From Hymenolepis diminuta (lineage: Eukaryota; Platyhelminthes; Cestoda; Cyclophyllidea; Hymenolepididae), in NCBI GenBank assembly GCA_900708905.1, contig CAADRB010000011.1, positions 1,012,296 through 1,076,295 of the forward strand: a stretch of 64,000 bases of DNA. Reading direction: 5' to 3'. This document shows positions 62,488 through 64,000 of this stretch, piece by piece; the first letter of the stretch is position 1, and the number at the start of each line of letters is the position of its first letter. A program made the translations under genes and the position numbers. Below the pieces are notes generated by a model, which was given only the letters and a program-made list of their open reading frames with translations, had not been told where the DNA came from and ran no database searches.

Positions 62488-64000
62488 CTAGAGATAAGAT
62501 TATATAAAGTTTTAGCTATCACAGCTCCGCTACGTTAATATCGTGCAAGCTGCTTGAAATCATGTAAGATTATCCATCTTTCTCAATCTTTGGATAAATA
62601 AAATGAAGTGGCGAGACCGACTACCATAGTTAAAAACCGGCTAATAAGCACGGGATATCGCGGAAAAGAATATGCCCAGTGAACTACCCATTAAGTTAAT
62701 GTTATACCAACCAAACTCAAAAATAAAACGAACTGAGGATATTTAATAACTTGACCTGACTCCCAATCTTTTCGACTCCTCCCTGTTTTTTTGTTAATTA
62801 GACTTAATGTTAATCTACCTCAGGTACTTTCTCGCAATGAGAAATTGCAATAGTTTTGTCTTGGTGTGAATTATAATAAAATATAAACAAAAGACGCAAA
62901 CTGTAGATTTAAAACGGAATCCAGTGTAAAAGAAAAGAACTTTGAAAGGTTTTGGTTGATATTTTATCTTGTTTTCTTCCCATTAAATTGAAATAATATT
63001 CAGCCCTAGAATTATGAATCACAATTTATTTTACCTATTTCAAATTTAATTGTAATAAGTTTTCGCTATATTAACGAAAATTTATTATTTTCCTTCTCCT
63101 CGATTGGAATATCAGCTTCAAATAGCTACAAAAGTAATCCCAGCGGTTCAAGAGAATATAAAACACTTTTAAGCCCCTCAGCTGAAATAACACTTAATCT
63201 AAGGATTCATGACATCATAGACACAGGAGTTTACCGTTAATGAGAAGCGAAAATATAAACTGAGAATGTGCGTCGTGTAAATTATTTGTGAACCTTATTG
63301 GTACATATAAAGAAAATACAATAATGCAATACATTACACTTTTCAAGAATGAGACGTTATCCGAACACAGGGAAGAGTAGTACATTTGAATAAAAAGCAT
63401 GGAGGACCGAGCAGAAGTTAAGAAGAAATTGGATCGTCCTAATTCACATAAGCGGAAGAGTACTCTTTGCGATGTCATAATGTCCAATATTCATAGTTTG
63501 AATTCAAGATTCATAAGTGAGATTACTTCCGCCATATTTAGAGCTCATTTATCGACGGATTTATTTCCATAATTGACGATGCCATTCGATTTATTCGTAA
63601 ATTTTCATTGCTAAGAACAAGTAAATGAGATTAGCAGTGATACAGTTAACCTAGCATAATTCATTCAGGGTATTTTGTTTATTATTTTATCTTCAAATAG
63701 CCTGTATACTAGCAGTACGATAAGGACTAAGACTATGGTTCGAGTTTAATTTTCTTGCTTACATGAAAGATATCCGCATGTCTGTGTATTGGAAACAAAA
63801 AACAGCACATTCAGATGAGTGATAGAAATGAGTTGCCGTGACCAAATTTAGCAAAATCAAATAAAGACCCATTACTGTGAATAGTGAGTAAAAATTATTA
63901 TTTTGAAACAAAAAGATCGCTTAAACTGTATATGATATCATATTTGCGCTGGGAATTCAATATGGTAGTAAGCGAATAACACCTCACAACCAGTACCCAA
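62488..64000. other. Arfaptin intron sequence, no exon recognised
   Basis: The acceptor for the 62487 exon lies at its low-coordinate end. I searched the minus strand for the preceding arfaptin segment (the region before the GLELFCDGLDTF start) and did not find it. The frame at 63215-63487 (minus) has no resemblance to arfaptin. Confidence 0.5.

Overview
The window is a draft eukaryotic (animal) scaffold: AT-rich, gene-poor, with assembly gaps at 6491-6646, 20527-20877 and 45457-45484. The genes are split by spliceosomal introns of two kinds: micro-introns of 32-43 nt (calmodulin and DPCD) and introns of 1-9 kb (integrin alpha). That bimodal pattern, together with the gene set, the AT-richness, a mariner and a dispersed tRNA-derived SINE, suggests a flatworm (Platyhelminthes, probably a parasitic lineage). 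The assignment to phylum is an inference and no species is claimed.

Layout. 1-16.4 kb: no gene recognised, only dispersed repeats and one SINE. 16.5-23.5 kb, plus strand: a calmodulin cluster of two decayed copies (16486-17022 and 17291-17571) followed by one complete five-exon calmodulin-like gene (22837-23478, 149 aa after splicing). A 1,278-bp mariner with near-perfect terminal inverted repeats lies between them (20059-21336). 24-36 kb: repeats, SINEs and a decayed second Tc1/mariner-type element (32273-33453). 36.2-56.4 kb, minus strand: a complete five-exon integrin alpha gene of about 1,318 aa whose large introns are full of repeats. 58.3-59.2 kb, minus strand: a complete six-exon DPCD gene (198 aa). 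60.5-62.5 kb, minus strand: the last two exons of an arfaptin gene, whose 5' part is not found before the window ends.

How the genes relate. Integrin alpha, DPCD and arfaptin lie head to tail on the minus strand, but their roles differ (cell-matrix adhesion, motile-cilia assembly, Golgi membrane-curvature sensing), so there is no sign of a functional operon. Splice sites and phases were worked out by hand. In every completed gene the joined exons give an uninterrupted frame whose length is a multiple of three.

About 9 copies of one tRNA-derived SINE and three other multi-copy repeat families (2-3 copies each) were recognised by eye. No CRISPR, rRNA, true tRNA or obviously novel multi-gene system was found. 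The most unusual items are the calmodulin duplication and decay series, the micro-introns, and the very long cytoplasmic tail of the integrin.
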